Shown piece after piece: positions 61,553-64,000 of a stretch of 64,000 bases of DNA. The notes below the pieces were generated by a model, which was not told where the DNA came from, made no database searches, and was given only the letters and a program-made list of their open reading frames with translations. The stretch comes from G965250275 sp965250275 (lineage in GTDB: Bacteria > Pseudomonadota > Alphaproteobacteria > Rhodobacterales > Rhodobacteraceae): assembly GCA_965250275.1 (NCBI GenBank), contig OZ252297.1, positions 3,472,001-3,536,000 of the forward strand. The letters are read 5' to 3'. How positions within the stretch are numbered: position 1 is the first letter of the stretch; the number at the start of each line of letters is the position of its first letter. Position numbers and translations under genes: made by a program.

Positions 61553-62159
61553 GGGTCACCTCATGGATCCTGAAAACGCCGGAGTACGAATAGACGAAGC
61601 CAAAGAGCCAGTGTTGGATGGTCATTTCCATGCGAAAATACTGATCGTCTAATGCCTCTTCCCATGCACTCGGGACTCCAAACAGCCAAGTCATCGGGAG
61701 CCGCATAGTCAATCGGCCAAGCTTGAACCGGTAGCCTAAGTGACTCAACCGGACACGACTGCCATCAAACGCGAAGGTCGAATGCCAACCGATCCCTGAA
61801 CTCGTCCATTCCGTCACTTGATTTGCGCCCATGTGTTCCAAGCGAGAAACGAATTCATAAGTGCTGTCAGCGTCGAACCTGAAGCGGCGACAATACCAAA
61901 ACCCGTCGCGATTGGCGTGCGTGCGAAAGGTCACCTCGGTATCGACGCCGTTGCGATCAACCGGAACAAGGGTTTTGGTCATGAAAAACAACGGAGCCGC
62001 CAACCGCATCAACCAACTTTGCCGGATATCCATTGGACCCGTGACCCGCACAACATCATTTCTGCCTGTCCGGTTTGCGTAATGCGCGTGAAAAACCGCC
62101 GGCATGCTTGCCCAGTCTTCGCCAAAGATAGGTTCGAAGAAAGGTTGGTTTTCTGACAT
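61545..62159 (-). CDS. DUF4166 domain-containing protein
   Basis: 204-aa protein, mostly beta, aromatic-rich; no signal peptide. The pattern PAVFHAHYANRTG-NDVVRVTGPMDI and the end MEMTIQHWLFGFVYSYSGVFRI match DUF4166, unknown function. Coupled to the saccharopine-like gene. Part of the low-GC islet. Confidence 0.82.
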   Translation of the reverse strand: MSENQPFFEPIFGEDWASMPAVFHAHYANRTGRNDVVRVTGPMDIRQSWLMRLAAPLFFMTKTLVPVDRNGVDTEVTFRTHANRDGFWYCRRFRFDADSTYEFVSRLEHMGANQVTEWTSSGIGWHSTFAFDGSRVRLSHLGYRFKLGRLTMRLPMTWLFGVPSAWEEALDDQYFRMEMTIQHWLFGFVYSYSGVFRIHEVTLE

Positions 62160-62203
62160 GGTTACCTCTTGTCCGCTTAAGCGCCAGGTGGTTATCCAAG
62201 GAT

Positions 62204-62668
62204 ATGGATTACCTTGTCTTAAAATGGATTCACATTGTCAGCTCAACTGTGCTGTTTGGGACCGGAATTGGGCTCGCGTTTTTCTATTTGGCAGCGCATA
62301 GGATAATAGATCTTGGCGCGATTAAGTTCGCAACGCGGATGGTAGTTTGGGGTGATCTCGTCTTCACGACGCCGGCCGGTGTTGTTCAAATCGTCAGTGG
62401 GACATGGCTGATATTGCAGGCAGGATGGACACTTGAGACCACGTGGTTGTGGGTCGCGCTGGTTCTGTTTGCCTTTGCGGGACTGTGTTGGGTCCCGGTC
62501 GTATGGATCCAAATCCAGATGCGTAATATGGCGCGTGATGCGACTGAGCTTACCCAGCTTCCAGCTGTTTATTGGCGTTACCTGAGGCAATGGGTTTTGT
62601 TGGGTTCGCTTGCCTTTCCTGCACTGCTTGTCGTGTTCTGGTTGATGGTGGCAAAACCGGGCTCTTGA
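62204..62668 (+). CDS. DUF2269 family integral membrane protein
   Basis: 154-aa protein with four hydrophobic segments (SSTVLFGTGIGLAFFYLA, VWGDLVFTTPAGVVQIVSG, TWLWVALVLFAFAGLCWVPVVWI, WVLLGSLAFPALLVVFWLM). Function unknown. Divergent from DUF4166 by 44 bp. AAGG upstream of ATG. Last gene of the islet before the right repeat. Confidence 0.87.
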   Translation: MDYLVLKWIHIVSSTVLFGTGIGLAFFYLAAHRIIDLGAIKFATRMVVWGDLVFTTPAGVVQIVSGTWLILQAGWTLETTWLWVALVLFAFAGLCWVPVVWIQIQMRNMARDATELTQLPAVYWRYLRQWVLLGSLAFPALLVVFWLMVAKPGS

Positions 62669-62899
62669 ATTGCTCTGAAATTACCGAGGGGTGAAAACAA
62701 ATCAGATTTCCTATGCGGTGATGAGCCCGAAGCACCTTGTTTCACGCAGTTTGGCGTGCTGGAAACGGAAACCGACAACCTAGATTTCGACGAACATTTC
62801 GCTTCTTCTGGTTCACGGCGTTCGCTGCGACGTAGAAAACTGGCGAAATGGTCTGGAAACGGTCATCAGAGATGCCTTGGGACACCTCGCCGGATATCG

Positions 62900-63058
62900 G
62901 GTCGGCGCGCTTGCAACGAAGCACCTCAACTTCAAGACGCTGATCCCCCGCCACGACAAGACTACCCCCTGCTCGAGCAATCAGCCGATGCCCTGAAAAC
63001 CGCCCTGCCCGACGTCAATGTCATCGAGGCGGAGGTCATGTCAGCGATCGACCTCTGA
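62900..63058 (+). pseudogene. UPF0173 3' remnant
   Basis: The right repeat encodes the hydrolase C-terminus (LLEQSADALKTALPDVNVIE, ending EVMSAIDL) but without the catalytic domain and with a one-base deletion after the KTLIP-like segment, so the frame breaks. Left end approximate. Confidence 0.75.
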
Positions 63059-63309
63059 GATTTGCGTTGAAAAGGGTGCGGGTCGGCTTTGCGGGAAGAA
63101 CCGCCGTTCGTTCCGCTCATGCAAAGGTCCGTTTTTTGGGAACGAGACGTGGCCCATACTGCAGAGAGCACGAATAGCTGGTTGCGTCTAAAGAACCGCC
63201 AAGCGGCTTTTGCGAGTAGATGTTTCACTCTCTTACAGACCGCGACTAAAAAGAAGTTCGTGGTCGTCTGGAGACGTAGCGAGATGAACGATACCTGCGC
63301 ACCCTATAG
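62930..63309 (+). repeat. Direct repeat, right copy (about 380 bp)
   Basis: Second copy of 59651-60029. The distance between copies is 3279 bp. The region 62669-62929 in front of it holds no intact gene; one frame there reads GALATKHLNF just before the repeat, which may be a more decayed part of a UPF0173 gene. The stretch 63310-63372 after it holds nothing recognisable. Confidence 0.93.
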
Positions 63310-63372
63310 ATGAACGATACGCCAAGCCGCATTCCCGGAAACCTGCCGGGATAGGGTCCAAGCGCTAGAGCA

Positions 63373-64000
63373 CTAGCAGTCCTTCAAGGCACTGCCGGTC
63401 CCTCCATCCAGCCGGTAGCCCACGCCGCGCACGGTGACGAGACGCGGGGCGTCGGGCTGGGTGAGTTTCTTGCGCAGCCGCGCCATATAGACATCAACCA
63501 CGTTGGTCATCGGATCGGCATCTGCGCCCCAGGCATGGGAGAGGATACGCTCGCGGCTATGGACGCGGTCAGGATCGTTCACGAAGAGCCAAAGAATATC
63601 GAATTCGAGCCGCGTGAGTTCGAGGTTATGCCCGCCCAGTCTTGCGTCGCGCCGGTCTCGGTTGAGCACAAGCGGTCCGATTGCGGCACTGCGTGCGCCT
63701 GCGCCACCCTCGGACGTCCCACCCCCAGTGCTACGGCGCAGGAGTGCCGAGAGACGCGCCAGCAGCACATCGAAGGCAAAGGGTTTGGCCAGATAGTCAT
63801 CGGCACCCCGCCCCAGCCCCTCGACAACATCCTCGTCGGCATCGCGCGCCGTCAGCATCAGGATCGGCGTCGCCACCCCACCAGCGCGGAGCCGCTCGCA
63901 GACCACCATCCCGCTCAGGTCGGGGACCATTACGTCGAGCACGATTATCGCGTGCTCGCCGCTCAGGCCCGCTTCGAGCGCCTCGGTACCCGTCGCAACC
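63373..64000 (-). CDS. OmpR/PhoB-type response regulator (N-terminus beyond window)
   Basis: About 209 residues of a two-component response regulator. Receiver: phospho-acceptor Asp in IIVLDVMVPDLSG, Thr in LMLTARDADEDV, Lys in YLAKPFAFDVLLARL. The C-terminal winged helix is LTRLEFDILWLFVNDPDRVHSRERIL and VDVYMARLRKKL, ending RLVTVRGVGYRL. The first 20 or so residues and any sensor kinase lie outside. Target genes unknown. Confidence 0.92.
   Translation of the reverse strand, partial: VATGTEALEAGLSGEHAIIVLDVMVPDLSGMVVCERLRAGGVATPILMLTARDADEDVVEGLGRGADDYLAKPFAFDVLLARLSALLRRSTGGGTSEGGAGARSAAIGPLVLNRDRRDARLGGHNLELTRLEFDILWLFVNDPDRVHSRERILSHAWGADADPMTNVVDVYMARLRKKLTQPDAPRLVTVRGVGYRLDGGTGSALKDC

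Noticed and set aside
62669..62929. Possible transposase remnant before the right repeat
   Set aside because: No transposase motif or terminal inverted repeat is readable; the only recognisable similarity is a short UPF0173-like stretch at its end.
1..64000. CRISPR arrays, tandem repeats or a replication origin
   Set aside because: No regularly spaced repeats, no cas genes and no DnaA-box cluster or partition genes were seen on reading both strands.

Overview
This 64 kb window comes from a high-GC alphaproteobacterium, most likely a marine Rhodobacterales (Roseobacter-group) chromosome. The evidence is the gene content and style: a PTS-Ntr PtsP next to lysC, DUF1178, DUF1127, a PraR-type XRE regulator, TctABC, Bax inhibitor-1/YccA and many short overlapping (ATGA) gene pairs. 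I could not identify the species. There are no rRNA or tRNA genes, no complete insertion sequence and no CRISPR array; the one stable RNA gene I recognise is RNase P RNA (rnpB).

Layout: 1-4.1 kb holds the 5' part of ptsP, an SDR/TetR pair with a large inverted-repeat operator, and lysC. 4.2-10.1 kb holds housekeeping and accessory enzymes (SDR, DUF1178, NUDIX, EcsC, GNAT, flavin reductase) and a SulP anion transporter. 10.3-14.2 kb holds MTA phosphorylase, an M15-like peptidase, a LysE exporter, two very small genes facing away from each other (56-aa ribbon-helix-helix-like, 43-aa orphan) around a 12-bp palindrome, apt and a CHMI-like isomerase. 14.2-24 kb holds an FAD oxidase, a metallo-hydrolase, a ymdB-DMT-SLC13 run, a low-GC FkbM methyltransferase, a crotonase, and a LysR regulator divergent from a methyltransferase. 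24-30.2 kb is a same-strand run: glutathionyl-hydroquinone reductase, SLC13 permease, glutamine amidotransferase, BASS transporter and FAD dehydrogenase.

The most unusual locus is 30.5-32.4 kb: a papain-family (C1) protease without a signal peptide, a small protein sharing the protease's C-terminal module, and a chagasin-type (I42) cysteine-protease inhibitor whose start overlaps the previous gene. Beside it (32.4-35.6 kb) lies an arsenic operon encoding an ArsR-ArsC fusion, the ArsJ-associated GAPDH and ArsJ, all with overlapping starts. 35.8-50.2 kb holds yebC, nitroreductase, 5-formyl-THF cyclo-ligase, mgtE, guanine and 8-oxoguanine deaminases, a HisN-like phosphatase, regulators, DUF1127, Bax inhibitor-1, L33, a PAS protein and rnpB. 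50.3-58.9 kb holds tctCBA, an amidase, an excalibur lipoprotein, gatC-gatA, a reductase, a VOC protein and a ceramidase-like membrane protein.

From 59.1 kb a UPF0173 metallo-hydrolase is followed by a lower-GC islet (DCC thiol oxidoreductase, saccharopine-dehydrogenase-like protein, DUF4166, DUF2269) bounded by two direct repeats of about 380 bp. The second repeat carries a broken copy of the hydrolase 3' end and of the DCC gene start. The window ends inside an OmpR-type response regulator.
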